Source: Anopheles merus (taxonomy: Eukaryota > Arthropoda > Insecta > Diptera > Culicidae). From it: DNA of 64,000 nucleotides. Below are positions 1 to 13,519 of this stretch, piece after piece. The notes beneath the pieces are model-generated. The model saw only the letters and a list, made by a program, of their open reading frames with translations. It was not told where the DNA came from and made no database searches. Each line of letters begins with the position of its first letter. The stretch's first letter is position 1. Location of the stretch: NCBI RefSeq assembly GCF_017562075.2, contig NC_054083.1:12936107-13000106 (forward strand), written 5' to 3'. A program made the position numbers and the translations under genes.

Positions 1-1480
1 GGGAAACAATTTCAAGTCGCGTGTTCAAACGCTGAAATTAAATAAAACCACACGCAGCACAACGTGGAACGAGTCTCGGACTTGTTTCTGTTATTCCACC
101 AATACTTAACTACTCAGCAGCAATAATCAACGTTTGAAACGCAGCGATCTGTCATTTAGAGTGTTTTACTGTATCGGTGCATCACGCCATAAAAATACGT
201 CAAGTGGAAATGCAATCTACAAATCGACGATCCTTTTTTTATTTAATCAAAAGCAACAACGACGACGTGCTGCAAAGCGCAATATTCTTCAAACACAGAT
301 AATAACAACCCCCTGCCACAGTGAGTACAGCAAATGTGCAAGAAAAAACACGTTAACATGAACAGGAGACGCACCTTAACGCCGAATCTTATCAAGATTG
401 CCGCCTGACGACGAACATCGTTTGTTCGTTTGTAATTATGGGCTGTAGGTTGGTGATGAAATCCAAACCACCAGCAAGCAAAAACACAACCCACAACCCC
501 ATTACCCATCCATATCCCGAAAAAAAAAAACCTCAAGCAGATGATGAACAGCTCGATGAAAATTAAGTGAAAAAATAAACAACTCCTGCGTGGCTTCGAA
601 GGTGCCGCGGCTCGTTCACTCGTGTCCTGCCGCCCGTGCTCAGGTGACCAAATGGGATCGGCGACCAGTGGCGACTAGTCGGCTTTTTAGCGCTTTTTGC
701 CACCGCCGGCTTGCGCACTTTACACACGCAAATAAAAGCTGAATCGCAAATAAAAGCTTAGCGAGGTACGAGCCGGGGTGGAAAAGAGAACACCTAAAAT
801 TTAATGAGATTTTAATGTTCCCATAGGTCAGCCGGTTCGCGATAACAGACGTCAATGTTGCGCGCCCGTTTCCTCCCGCTCGCGTGCGTTCCCGGGGTTT
901 TCGGGGTCGCCTTTCCTGCATGCCTCATTTTTGGCCACGATCGTCCAAAACAAAACAACGAAAAACGCTTGCGCGAGGGCTCCGACACCGGCGCGAAATG
1001 CGTGCGAGCGTGTAAGTATGTGTGGTTTTATTCCTTTTTGTAAGTTTACACTCGTGTTGTGCGGTGTAAAATTGCATGTTGCAACATGCCCTACCGGTTG
1101 CCGCCCCATCAACGCCACGAATGCCACGACACGTCACCGGGGCCCATCCGGCCAGTGCCTGAAACACGGGCGGCAGTGACGAGCTCGCGCTGTGCAGCCC
1201 AAACCAGCCCAAAACTGCTGAATCTGCGTCGCACCGGCCGTCTTTCAAAAAAGGTGTGAGATCCTGGGTGCATGTCTACATGCACCACCGGCAGAAAAGT
1301 GCAACGAGCTCAATTTCATTGCACCCGCAAGACGCGGGCACACACTCACACACACTTTGCTGCACGCACGAGTGCACGGAGCGTTTCGGCGGCGGCTCGA
1401 GTGTCCCTGGCATCGGTGCTCATTAATTTTGCATTAAAACAAACACTATCTTTATGGTGCCGTGCGAGCAAAAAGGCTCT
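1..1480. other. GC-moderate stretch without a gene
   Basis: Only short overlapping frames up to about 107 codons on both strands. It contains the palindrome at 1074, a CA-rich run near 1339-1354, and two GTAAGT hexamers at 1012 and 1041 with no matching acceptor. I see no gene. Confidence 0.6.
1074..1089. repeat. 16-bp perfect palindrome
   Basis: GCATGTTGCAACATGC reads identically on both strands with no spacer. It contains two overlapping CATG-type half sites and suits a homodimer binding site. Confidence 0.75.
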
Positions 1481-3800
1481 TTAGATTTTAATTTAGCTAT
1501 TATGTCCCGGCAAACAATGCGGGATGTCAGGTTTGAGTGATGTTAAGAATCCCGTCACTTAAAAAATGTTTATTACTTGACATAAATTAATGTTACTAGC
1601 CAAACTGAGCTGTTTCACGAATTTCATACAGACGCTCCAAATTTGAAAATCAGAGATCAGAATTGTCATAGAGCAGATTAGTCAGACCTTGTTTTCGGTG
1701 TACGTAGTGACCAGTACCTATTAAAAATAACACAGTCAAATACAAAAAATTTAAACTTCGGTCAAACAATTCATTTATTTATTTTCATTTTTTTAGTTTT
1801 TACATGTTTAAATATTGTGTGTAATATTTGCAATAAATGGAATAAATAAATACATTCTATTAATTAAAACAGCTATGCAATTGGTATTGCGCTTTGTTTA
1901 TTTGTTTATTTGTTTATTTATACTGGTTAAGTGATTGCCCATTATTGACCTTATCACTGATCTTATAAACTATCCAAGTGGCCTAGGGTAGCAATAAATA
2001 ACATAAAGCATCACGGTAAAATATAACATCAGCACAACATAAATAACAAAGAGTATCACCGCAAGAAATACAGGTTAACACAGGGAATTGCAGTCAAGAG
2101 TCATAGTGTCCATTAAATCTGATAGCCATCGCATTCAAAGGTTCATTATCGCTATAGGTTTTAGTCTCAATATAATAAACTGTTGATGAATTTATTAAAA
2201 GAACTAGTGAGAATAAGAAAAATCAAAAACGAAACACATTTTTTAGGCAAAAACTATGGATAAACGATCCTTGGGATTAATTGAACAGCAACTTTTCTTT
2301 CATCAAAACTATCGATCACAATTATAACGCCTGAAGTTAATTTTATAATTCACAACTCGGAGTATACCATTTATCAAAGAAAAGCCGAACTATGAACCAT
2401 TCACCGCAATGCTGTCGGTCTGGGTTGAAAGATAAATTACACTGACCTAACCATGCTTAACAGGATGACAAGTGGTGCGCGGCTTGTCTTCGATCAAACT
2501 TCAACGATATAAGATTACACCACCCATTTTTGTACACCGGAAGGGAAATGTTTCCTTGACCATCGTTTGAAAAAGAAACCAACTCATAGCAAGTAAAGCC
2601 TGGCCCTTCTGATCGTACACATTTATCCATCATTTAACATAAAGTCTTGTTATTGTCATGAGCTTACCACATAGAAGAAAAAATAAAACGACCACGCGCG
2701 TACAAGCAGACTATGTCGATTCGTTACGTAGTCACCATTACATTGGCTCCGTTCCATGAAGGCAAACGCGTGTAACTTAAGCCGTAATCCGTTTTCAAAA
2801 GGCACAACGCTACGCCGACAAGCCTGTTCTTTGGGTTTTGATGCGATTTACATTCTACGAAGCAACCGGTGCATCTAGTTAGGAGGAAATGAATTCATAA
2901 ACAGATTATGTTTTATTATCGGTACTTGCAACTAAAGTTCATTGTGTGATGATCACCATCCTTATAGCTTTCTGCAACAAACATCTTCGTCGCTTTCTGA
3001 AATCAGTTAAGTTTCCAAAGCTATGAGTGATTGAAAATTTAAAAAAAAATCCTTTCCATTACTCAGCGCGACAAAACTACACACTCATGCAATGATGTTT
3101 GCCGTCGAACGTGACGTATTTATTCTTGTAGTGATTAATTTTCCACGCTCACTTTTAACCAACATTCAAACTACAAGCAGGGTGCAACTTTCTGTATTTG
3201 AACAACGGTGTGAAAGAACTATTACAAGCAAACGACTGTTAGGTTCTTCCATCACCACCCCTGCTCACATACTCCACATAAGTCATCAACCAGCCAAATT
3301 CGATTAAAACGGTGCACTTTCTGCCATTCAAAATCATATTTAACAGACGGCATCCTCCATTCACCACCATATTGTATGCCCACTGAGAGTTTAAATAACA
3401 TAATTTAATGCCATCGCATTACGTGGCTTTGTGTAAATGCTTTGTGATGAAAACTTCCAAGTCATTTCAAAATGAATGATGAATGTATTACTGTACACCT
3501 AAGCATGCATATTCTGCACAGATGTTGCACAGTTTTACAATATTTGAAATTCGGTATCAGACCGCCAGTTCAATATGATAATGGTTATTTTAATTAAACA
3601 ACTTCTGCTTTTAATTACAACCCATAAAATACACTTTTTACGCTGATGTCAGACTAACACGTCCGCATAGATTAAAGATCATCATTCGCACTGAGTAGTG
3701 AAACCTCCCATCCACAGGAAACTAATAATAAATATTTTTACACTTGCTCAACACACGATATAAAGCACGAACCGTCAATTAAAGTCTGCAGGCAAGCTCG
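1481..3800. other. AT-rich stretch without a gene
   Basis: A-runs and T-runs dominate and frames are short. Apart from the possible LINE 3' end at 1893 I see nothing I can name. Confidence 0.6.
1893..2080 (-). mobile_element. Possible 3' end of a non-LTR retrotransposon
   Basis: Three TTTGTTTA units (1893-1920) are followed by sequence containing AAGTGGCCTAGGG. Read on the minus strand this would be a 3' end finishing in a TAAACAAA-type tail. The stretch at 33275-33450 has the same layout (T-run, TTTGTTTATT, then AGTGGCCTA). Only a few short blocks are shared, no coding part is present, and the inner border is a guess. Confidence 0.25.
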
Positions 3801-5200
3801 GACAGGAGCCAGGGTGGCAGTGCAATGAATTGAGTTGCACGAAATGCTCCACCAACCGACACCACGGTCTTCACTTTCCGCTGGCCCTATCGCACTATCG
3901 AAATCACTGGCACTGCGAAACGTGGCATATATGGCAATTAAGGATTAAATGCATTGCATCGATTTGCATACCTGCCCTCTTTTGGCTATGTTCGTGCCTT
4001 GATCGTGCCACGATCTGGATACGACGATTGTTCACGACCTGGGCGATGTTTCTCTGTATGTTTCCTTTTTATTCGCTCAACCTTCAACAGCGTTGAATTC
4101 ATTCCGAAGAGTGCAGCAATAGAACATGCCGTGTACGTGTACAGCGCCATAGCATAAAGGAAGTCGCCAATGTTTTTGGGCGGGCATCCGGCCTCCCTTG
4201 CTCGCAAGGCACCTTTGGCACTCGACGCTTTTGATCGAGATTTCGAGCCTTTTTCTTGCGGAATCGCGCCTGTCAGGGCGCCGTGATAGCATGGCGCCAG
4301 ACCACCCTTTATTATATTCACATAAATCTTGGAATATTGTAATAATTGCCGTCGTAATTCACGTTTCACCAACACACACGATACGAACTGGTGCCAAAAC
4401 GGCGCAAATCTGGCGATCGTTAGTGTGATCGTTACTGTCTATCGGGGGATTTTGCTAGCTTGTTTGGATTCTTACTTCCTTCCTTTTGCTGAATGACCGC
4501 ATCGACAACAACGACCAATGACAGCAGTGTAGCCTGATGTGCGACAAAAAAAAAACAACCAGATCCTTGATACAAACCACGTCCAAGATGATTATCAACG
4601 TTACGAGAGGACGTGCTGCCGAAAAGTGTGAAAGCGAAACTAAACCAAGTACAATACGAATCCAACCCGTATTGAGAAAGCAGAAGAAAAAAAAACAATA
4701 CGTTTGGTTCAATTTTGGCACTAAAGCCAAAGGATGTTTGCCACACTGTTTAATGCAAAAGCACGGCATTGGCAAAGTTGTTCTCTAACGCGATATGTTG
4801 GCGCTCGCCAATCCAGCAATGTTGGCATTCAGTTCTTTCGTTCTCTTTTAACATTTACAGCATCCTTCGCTGTACATCGATTTATCTCTTGCTTTTTTGG
4901 TGTTCCCTTTTCCTATAATCCCCGGTTTTTGTTATCCCCATGCGCAGCTTCTGGTGGTCACGGACTCTTCAAAGTTCATTCCGCGCTCGTACTGCATAAA
5001 TGCACTTTCGCGCCATCACATTAAAACGTAGGATGAAATCATGAATACAATGTCAATTGTTTTTGTACGAACATATTTCAATGCCGCCCGGAATCAATTT
5101 CCAGTGCTATACATTTTAATTCCCTTCACCACCTTCTCGGGCTGGCGACTGCCAAGAAGGTGCACTAGTGTACACTGAGGCTCAAAATTGAATCTTTTTA
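3801..5200. other. GC-moderate stretch without a gene
   Basis: Overlapping frames on both strands of up to 129 codons, with no domain. The GGCGCC hairpin at 4277 is the only structure noted. Confidence 0.55.
4277..4298. repeat. GC-rich hairpin
   Basis: GGCGCCGTG and CATGGCGCC pair except for one G-T wobble, over an ATAG loop. GGCGCC is itself a palindrome present twice. Confidence 0.6.
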
Positions 5201-5552
5201 AGAAATTTTATTTTGTAATCGTTAGCTTCACAATAAAAGAGCTTGTAGCGTGCAAATAACAAAATATTCATCGTGGTTTAGTACCAATTTTATTGTGTAC
5301 CATAGCAATTTAAGTTAAAAGAATAAGTATTACAAAAAAGAGTCCTGAGAGTTGTGAGTCATGCAACTACGGAACAATGAAAATGCGACTGTTTCGCACA
5401 CGAGTGTACCTTTGCTCTTTCTTGCTTCGCTTCTCGGACAGCCTCGCGACAGGCGGATAAGCGCCAAAGGAGATCGCGACACCGATCGGTACGTTGGAGT
5501 GTAATCGTCGTATCTCATCTAAATTACTAGCTCCTGATCGGGATCGCAAAGC

Positions 5553-6080
5553 ATGGGAACGGGAACGGGAACGTCAAATCACGAACTTTTGCCTCGCCAG
5601 TTGTTTACAGAAACCGAAGAAAAGAAAAGAAAACGAACTACACATACTTCAGCAGCGGTGGAGCATGTAAGCGCCCGTAAAAGGCTTTCAAGAATTAACA
5701 TCATGAGGAGTTCAGCAGAGACCGGAAAGGGAAAAAGGAAGGATACCGAAACGTTCCAAACTGAACCGATCGCGAATAATCAATTGGATATTGCATTGTT
5801 TTGCGATCACACGTGCGCCATTCTGTCGTCTGGAGTTATTATATGCGATTTAGCTAATTGTGACCAATGCTCCTTCTGGGTGGTACCGTCCACTACTCGG
5901 GCGGCACAAGATCAACTAGCCAACCTCGCTTCGGACCTCCCAGCAACCGTACCCGGCGCAAATGTATATAATGTCATCAGCATTACGACTTCTTTTCTTT
6001 TATTTCGTGCCACCCCAAAAAATGCCAACCTACTGCAGGGTACCACGGTGAGCTGTTTTCGGGCGTCAACAATCGTTTAG
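5553..6080 (+). other. Open reading frame of 175 codons, coding status unproven
   Basis: An ATG-started frame whose start lies in a GGGAAC triple repeat (5555-5572). The first half is charged, with nuclear-signal-like EEKKRKR and GKGKRKD. The second half has a Cys cluster (CDHTC, then CDLANCDQC) followed by a Gln/Ala/Ser/Thr-rich region. No signal peptide or known domain was seen. A GTGAGC donor-like site lies within it at 6048. Chance predicts about one frame of this size in the window, so it may be meaningless. It is among the more protein-like frames here. Confidence 0.18.
5555..5572 (+). repeat. (GGGAAC)3 hexanucleotide repeat
   Basis: Three tandem GGGAAC units. They fall at the start of the 175-codon frame (Gly-Thr repeats) and would read Glu-Arg repeats in another frame. 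Confidence 0.9.
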
Positions 6081-9040
6081 AAAGAGCGGAAGTATATTTA
6101 CCTTCGGCAATCAATCGCGCCACAAACACATCGGTTTGAGTTAACAATTCGGTGCGCGATTACGCCAAGGACCTCCGGGGTTGAGCAGTTATTGACTATT
6201 CACATTTCGGCACCAACTGGACCAACACGGACAACACTTTCGGTAATGGACCGGTTGCAATACTCCCGGCCGCTGATCCGTCGCGTTACGCTCGACTGTC
6301 GGTGAGCACTGATCATCCTTGGCAACCGTTAGCAACTGGGTGGGTCAATACGGGAAGGTAAATATTTTCGGCTCCCAGGCAACCAGGCGCTCCCATAAAC
6401 TGGAAAAAGTTCGTTCTTCAAACGGTGTAGTCTCACGGCATTGCTGCTATGCCGCTTCTGCCTCATAACGTGCCGACACATTTTAGATGCTGGAAAGCAA
6501 ACTTGCCAGTTGCCAGCACTAAGCAAATTTACTGTGAGTAAAAAGCTTTTGGATTGTGCCGTTAACAAAAACAAAAACTGCCGTTAAATTAGTTCATTCA
6601 ACAATTTCGTTCCATCAAACGCTTGGGATAAAAATAGTCCAAGGTTGACATTCATTCAAATCAAGCAATCTATGCCGTCAAAAAAGCCTTTTTCTAATAT
6701 GACCATGTTTGGTTTAAAGAAATTGTAAATATCAAGATCAGCTCACTTCCGACCTACGCCTGTGTTAGCAATAATTAATGCAATCTACATTAAATATTTT
6801 AAAATAACGGCCCATCCGGTTTGGCTTCCTGTTCAACCATTAGCATGAGCTTCTGGGTGGCAAAGAATTTCTAAACATCCTTCGCCACACCATTCGTATG
6901 CAGAGAAGAAAACTGATATGATCGCTCATTACGACTCTCGTTCCCTACCGTTGCGGCAGGGAAGCTTAAACTATCCGCGGATGCAATACCGTACATGCGC
7001 ATGCCTTTTTATTAATTGTTTTTAGTTTCGCTTTGCCCGCTACTCTATCCGGTCCAGTCGGTCTCTTACAGGCTACCGCTGCAAGGAGTTGCTTCAAGAC
7101 GTTTACAAAACAATAAACAACGAAACAAGCCGCCCCCAACCAGACAGACAGACCGCAAGCGGGCCGCCCCGGGGCTCGTGTGACAGACATGGATGTGCAA
7201 TAGATTTAATTTGAATACCACCCAAGTAACCCAAGTAGCAGCTGCATATCATTTAACCCCTTGTCGAGGCGCAGTACACCGCCAACCGTCAAAGAATCTT
7301 TACGCCACCGACGGTACAGAAAATAATAAAACAAAACTTAAACATACACAAAAAAGCCTATCACACAACCCAGGGGTAAAGTGCTGATGACATTTCCGAT
7401 TACTTCGCCAGAGAAACGCGGTGAATTCCAGCTCGCATAGGAAATAAATTCCACCATGTGTGTGAAAGGGAAAAAAAACAGCACAAGCAAACGGTATTGA
7501 ACGGTGAGGAACAGCAACGAAAGCGAGAGGTTAGTGAGAGTCATTTGTTCACCCACCTTTACCACTCGCAACGGTGTAAATTAACTCGAAAGCCGCTGTA
7601 TATGCATGCTTAGATTCATCTCCGGGTATCTTCTGGTCTCTGGTCGGTGTATCGGTGCCGAATAGTGTGAAATGTTTAAAGTTTTAGGATTTCCTCCTAT
7701 TTTGTATGCGCTTTGAATGCTAACAACGTGGTTAGTTTTTTTTTCGTTTTTGAGTTTTGGCGTACCCAAATCGGTACTCCAAAGAAGCCAAGCCACACAA
7801 AGGAACATGTCGCACATACCTCAACCATTCTCGATTGGTGGGCCGATCTCCGCACACACTGTTCACACACACACGCGGTTGCCCATCCGTTCCCGGCTAA
7901 GATTCTACACACGCCTGCAACGTGTCATGTAGCCTTTTTTCGGTAGGTGTCGGTGGACATAAAACGGACCCCACGGACCCCACTGATATCAAATAAGCAT
8001 AAAACAAAACCAACAAAAAAATCCATCGCTACCCTGCTTTCGGTTCGACGAGCTTGAGAAACCGAATCGGTGGTGGGTTAAGGGTGAGCTTGAAAAAACA
8101 GCTGGGTTTCTTTTTTTTTGTAATGGTTTTTGACTTCCATATGCAAGGCGAGGTGCGGATCGAACGTGGATCACGGGGTTCCCATTTGGTGTCACACGAT
8201 CACACGCCTCGCTGTGATCGCGATACTTCGAACGATTGTTTCCGTTCTGCAACAAAAAAAGCTCCGTAAAATCAACCCACACACCTCCGGGAAGAAGATT
8301 CGAACATATTCTCGCCAAAGTCCCGGAAATCCCACCTCACCAAAGAATCTAACGTTTCTCTCAACCGACCAAGAAAAGAAATACCTCGATGAAACAAGCC
8401 GTTCCGGGACGTTCCAGGTCCAAACTTCGCGACCTTACACACTGCTGCTGCTTTTTTATTCATCCACACCTCGGCATGCCTCGGAGGACAATTTGATTCC
8501 ACTTCATTTGATTCGCATTTTGGGGCGTACACACACTTAAAGGTGGCAAAATGTTTCAAAGCTGTGGCACATTGAAAACAAATCGATGCTGCCGATCATA
8601 AATTAGTCTGCGACTCTGGCGTGACAACAACATTGTGCCAAACGATTGTCCTGACTGTCGCCGAATGAGTCGATGAGAGGTTCGAAACGCTCGCAAAGGT
8701 TGTTTTTCTTATTTTGGCTGCAGTTTTTTTTTGCATCCTCACCTTTTTGTCCTACGATGCTGCATTGTGTCACACGCGCGAAAGGTGAGAAAATAAAAAC
8801 AATAGATTTTTGGATCCTGATACGCAGCCAACTAACACCTTTTCGTTACCCTGATTGTGAGTTTAGAAATCTGTTTTGGTCAGTTCTTCTTTTTCATTTT
8901 GGATCCATTTCTGTCTAATAATATTGCCACAGCTTACCAACGCAGAGTTTCCCACGGCTTCGGTTCCCGGTGGGTAAAGGAGCGTTATCTCTTCTTATTC
9001 TTATTTGAAGAAACTACAGTAGTCGGTAAAATCAAGAGAG
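6081..9040. other. Mixed stretch without a gene
   Basis: Frames of up to 136 codons lie on opposite strands over the same DNA, typical of chance. T-runs near 7737 and 8109. The dyad at 8197 is listed separately. Confidence 0.55.
8197..8220. repeat. 8-bp inverted repeat
   Basis: CGATCACA (8197-8204) and TGTGATCG (8213-8220) flank CGCCTCGC. The half site resembles bacterial CRP or nuclear-receptor half sites, but nothing nearby gives it a role. Confidence 0.65.
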
Positions 9041-12000
9041 TGCTAATAATAGCTTGAAATTTTTATTCGCGTATCTAGTACAAAATAACTTTCATAGATC
9101 TGTTGACGACTTGAACTCATTGCGGACATTTGATGCTAGATCTTACAATTTGTTGCCTTTAGATAGCACTGTAAACTTGCCATTCATCATCGTTTTAAAT
9201 GAAGCAGGTAGCATCAATGATTCATAGAAATAATGTTGTACTTTCAATAAACTTAGTTTAAATTTAAAAAAAATCTATATTTATGAAACAAACAACAAAT
9301 AAGATTAGAACTCCTATGCTGCTTCGTAAAATAAACCAAACCAAATTCTCAGAAGCACATCTCGCATGTAAATCGGTACACTGTCGCAAACAAAACCAAA
9401 ACGCACATTTCAGCTTCCGGACTACGATCGGCGAGCTGCAATATCGGGTAACAAAAACATCGTCCTTGTTAATGCATTCCATTGCCAAATTGTTGCGAAA
9501 ATATTCGGTACTGTTGACAGAAATTCCTTGCGAACTGGGAGCAACAACAATAAAAAAAACCCCACAGCCGGGAAACCACACACGGGAATGAGGGAACAAA
9601 CAAAATCATACAATTTACCGATGATCGAATCGACCACAACAACAATAACGAAAAACGCAACGTAGAGTATACGTGTGGGAAAGGCAAGCCACACACTAGC
9701 GAACACTCTCCTCAATTCGACAGTGATTGATCGCACCTCCGTGGTGTGTGAAGAAAAGTCGCGCATGTTGTGGCGCATCGCACGGCGCACAGCCTGTAAA
9801 TATTGTGTGTGTTTCCGTCTTCACATCAAGAGATTCGCTTTCAATCACCTTTTGGTGGAAGTTCAGTGCATCGGTAACAGTTTGCTGTAAACTGTAAACA
9901 GGAAAAGGGTGCATTGCACACAAAAAACAGCTCTATGCTTACAGACGAAAAGCTAACCTTTCATAATCATTTGCTCACGCCATTAAAAAAAAAGACAGAG
10001 TGTAAATAACACGATCGAATAAGCAAAGTCATGTGCGGCTCAATCATTCTACACGACAGCGTACCACCCATCTCCAGAGTGATCGCAATCGAACAACTCA
10101 TCACTACAATCTTAAAATTATGGCACTCAATCTCTTTATACAGCCTACAGACGCTACCAAAGCCAATCCTGCAATGGCCATTCGCAATGCAATATTGCTC
10201 GCCTCAAATTTCCACGAAACAGTTGTCCCATTCGATTGTCACCGATTCCGCACCCATCGTGTACTTCCTACAGTGATGAAGTTTAAAAATCCCAAACGCA
10301 CGTTGCTTGATCAAGCATGGGCAAGTACAACAAAATACAAAAAGAGCCGAGACGAGAAAAGAACAAATCGAACCGATCAGCAAACTTCCCCAAAAGGGAT
10401 GCCACGAGAGGGAGGGAGCACCCTTTTGCACCCTTTTCTTTCGTATCGTTCATGTGATTGGTGTTGCTGATGGTGTCCCACCATCAAATCTGAACTTACT
10501 GCAACCGAAGCTTACCGAGCAGCCGTGAAATAATCGCGCACGCAAAAAAAAACACGGCGGCAGTTAGCGACGGCTTGCGCCTACCGCCACGATGCCGCTA
10601 ACGTAAGCAACCTTGGAAACAAACAATCACGCGAGACAATACAACCGAAGAAAAACCGTTCCGATCGCCAGCCAGGACTGGGTGCACATGTAGAAATGGG
10701 CGACAGAATGGCGATGCGTACTTTGCTGAAGTGTAAATTAAATTCACGTTACCGGATGTTTTAATGAATGATCGAACGCTCGTTTAGTGGGCCCGGGCCC
10801 GGGCAGGAGTTTTCACATGTTTCTTTTTTGATTATTTTGCTCGAATGGTTTATTTCTGTTTTTTACCATGCTCTTGCGCTGGCCATTGTCGTCAAGAAGC
10901 AGAAGTTCAGCAAACAACAAAGCAAAAGTCTTACCGCAGCAGTTTAAAGGATGGGTGTAGCGCACATTATCAATGAATGGCGAATGATGAATGAAATTGT
11001 AGGAAGCCAATCGTTTCTTGAAATACTACGCTGTGGGAACTATGGGTAATCGATAACAAGAATTTTTACAGTGGGAAGCTAGCCAACTGCACGGGTAGGT
11101 TGTTTCGTAACAATACATGCAAAATTGAAGCTACGTGTAGCAAGAAATATAATGCGGGAATATATAATATTTTTACTTAATTCATTTTACAGTGTAATTG
11201 TAAACTGATAGTTCAACGCCAAAAAAATGTATTTCCGCCATTCACAACTGCACCACAATGTAACTAAATTATTGTCTTTTAAATAATAAATAACACTCCT
11301 TTATCTAACAATTATCATAAACATCCGTTTTGTCTTCAAATGGCTTCTGTACGATAAATTAAACAAACCTATCAGAGGCTCCTAGTACAGCACTACCGAT
11401 CACCTTGTACCACCCAAACAGCAAAGGAAAACCCATCGCGTCTTGTAATAGTCACTGTCAAAAGGTGCCAATTATTTTACGCCCACTCAGGCTTGAAGTG
11501 AATAATATTCCCCGCCTCCAACATTACCCAGCAGCCAGTCTCTGCCTGTGCCATGAAAACCGGAGCACTGTATCTCATATTGTGCCGGTTGTAAAACAGT
11601 TCCTTGGAACACGGGCAATGAAATCGACTCCTCAGCAATTGTACTTTCGTCGAAAGCGAGGGACCTCACAAAGGGGTTGCAACTGCAACGGCAACAGCTA
11701 GAAGCTGCGCTTATGCGATTTATCAGATTTCGCACCATTTCTTCAATCGCTTGCCAACAACGCTCGGTAGGTGGAGGTCTGATTGAGTGTGCTGTATGTA
11801 TGCGCAGTCGTACGTATCGTGAGCAAGGCGCACAAGATAGGAAAAACAGTAAAGTCAGCATACCGGATCTTGGAGACATGAAGTCGACCACCGTTGCACA
11901 TAATAGCGATGCACAGTGCGCGGTGATTTTCATGGTTGGACAAAATCATGAAGTGCAATAAATACAAAAGAATAATTACGATCGTTTTTATTTCACACAA

Positions 12001-12740
12001 ACAGCAATAATGTTGTAGTTGATGTTTTTGAGCTCAATTTAAAAAAAAATAAAATGAATCATCAGTCTACATAATTAACATAACAATATTCATTTTTTTT
12101 ATTTAAATATTCTTGGGCCTAAATAATATTCTTCAATATTTTCAACATTTCATTACAATTGATTCCAATTCCAACACTTTCACACATTTGTTCCACAGTA
12201 CGTCATTTGACACGCGATCACGATTGCGATCCGACACCATCATCATTGGCCTACCAACTGTTATATACAGTTCTGCGTGCTGCTGCATTTATTGCTCTTG
12301 CATGAACGAAAACATAACAAGATCCGAGAAATAATGGTAGCATTCAAAACAAACTATCATCTCAAGACGCAAGCGCAGCAAACGCACACTGCCACTTTGG
12401 CACTCTGTGACCACACAAGAACACCCATAAGTTGCCAGCTGCCCACTATTCCTCTAATGCCCCCGAGAATTTACTTCCCTTCGCCCTCTCTCAGGTGCTG
12501 CATTTATTATCGTCTAATGCCGGCGATAGCACGGTGGTGAGGTAAAAAATGTCGGAAATTAGTCACCAACTGTCCTAGGTACCTACTACCCACACTGACC
12601 TCTCTGTCCCTAATCGCAATCTCGTGCGATTTAACACCCCTCGGCCAGCAAAATGTGCTATTGGGGGAGAAAGCAAATGTCATTCTAATGAAAATTGACA
12701 TTCATCAGTTTTTGGCCAACACGTCAAGAGCTTAAGGGCC
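9041..12740. other. Mixed stretch without a gene
   Basis: AT-rich at about 9041-9290, 11100-11340 and 12000-12130, otherwise moderate GC. Frames of up to 148 codons (11487-11933, minus) have no domain. A Su(H)-like TGTGGGAAC lies near 11033. No gene is seen. Confidence 0.55.
10789..10804. repeat. GGGCCC/GGGC tandem palindrome
   Basis: GGGCCCGGGCCCGGGC is a short, entirely G/C palindromic tandem in otherwise mixed DNA. It is not clearly related to the GGGCCC ends of the element at 22292. Confidence 0.7.
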
Positions 12741-12899
12741 GCAGCGATGACGATGACGACAGAACGGCTAGGAAATATCCGTTCCATCAGGCTCGGCCTG
12801 TCTGTTTATGTAATTCACATCTCCAACACTCCTAATGCCCGAAAGTTGCCCGATAAATGGTGCTACGGCGGAAGGAAACCTTCGAGACCACCCCAAACG

Positions 12900-12900
<1 letters not shown>

Positions 12901-12961
<61 letters not shown>
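12901..12961 (+). repeat. (CT)n microsatellite, 61 bp
   Basis: A CT dinucleotide run with one TTT interruption near its left end. On the minus strand it is GA repeat, a possible target for GAGA-factor-type proteins. The Leu-Ser and Arg-Glu frames across it are artefacts of the repeat. Confidence 0.97.
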
Positions 12962-12964
<3 letters not shown>

Positions 12965-13215
12965 TCCCTGGGCTCGGTACCTTCACGCGCTAGCACCGGG
13001 AGAAACGTTCCGTTTCGTGACAATATGACTGGCTGTCGGATAATCTTCATTTTCTGTATGACTGATTATGACGGACCGGGTGATCCGATCGGTTGTGTTG
13101 CTTTTGCTCCCGGTCCCGGTTAGGTCTTCTTTCTACGACTGCGGGTGATGGAAAAACAAGCGTCTATGACGAGGGCTCCGTCCTCTGACAAACGGCTTCG
13201 AGGCTACTAAAGGCG

Positions 13216-13251
13216 TATAAATATGTTAATGTGATGTTTATATTCACTGCG
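13216..13251 (+). promoter_or_regulatory. Candidate TATA/Inr core promoter
   Basis: TATAAATA at 13216-13223 lies exactly 30 bp upstream of the A in TTCACTGC (13246). That is the expected distance from the first T of a TATA box to the start site. The initiator fits TCAKTY imperfectly, with C in place of G or T. No downstream promoter element was found. The next ATG is 74 bp downstream at 13320. Spacing and order are suggestive only. Confidence 0.25.
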
Positions 13252-13319
13252 CCCTTCCTCACTCGCTCGATACAACATCACCGCAGTTTATTCGTGTTCT
13301 ACAGAATATTCTGCTTGAT

Positions 13320-13519
13320 ATGTCGACCAGTAAGATTAGTCTCGTTCTTTTTTTGGCTTGTGACCGATAGCCAAATGTAATATGATTGTAAAACACATTC
13401 AGAAGCTTTAGCAGCTCAAAATTACCCAAAATATTCTATTCCCATTTTTCCTCTCAGAAACAGAACCTGTGTTTCAGGCTCTTAAGCTTCCACTTGCACA
13501 AATGCAAATAAAATATTGA
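13320..13519 (+). other. Candidate two-exon micro-ORF, 23 codons, unproven
   Basis: The first part is ATG TCG ACC A (13320-13329), directly followed by a GTAAGA donor. A 128-bp stretch ends in a strong acceptor, a T/C-rich run ending CTCTCAG at 13457. Joining at 13458 keeps frame and gives a peptide starting MSTKTEPVFQ and ending QMQIKY, with TGA at 13517-13519. A poly(A) signal AATAAA lies at 13507-13512. Unspliced, the same ATG reads MSTSKISLVLFLACDR and then stops, a short secretion-signal-like stretch. Promoter, start, donor, acceptor and poly(A) signal thus occur in order within 300 bp. The peptide matches nothing I know, and chance is quite possible. Confidence 0.18.

Noticed and set aside
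12747..13123. Leu-Ser and Arg-Glu repeat frames
   Set aside because: Produced by the CT microsatellite; the flanks carry no protein signal.
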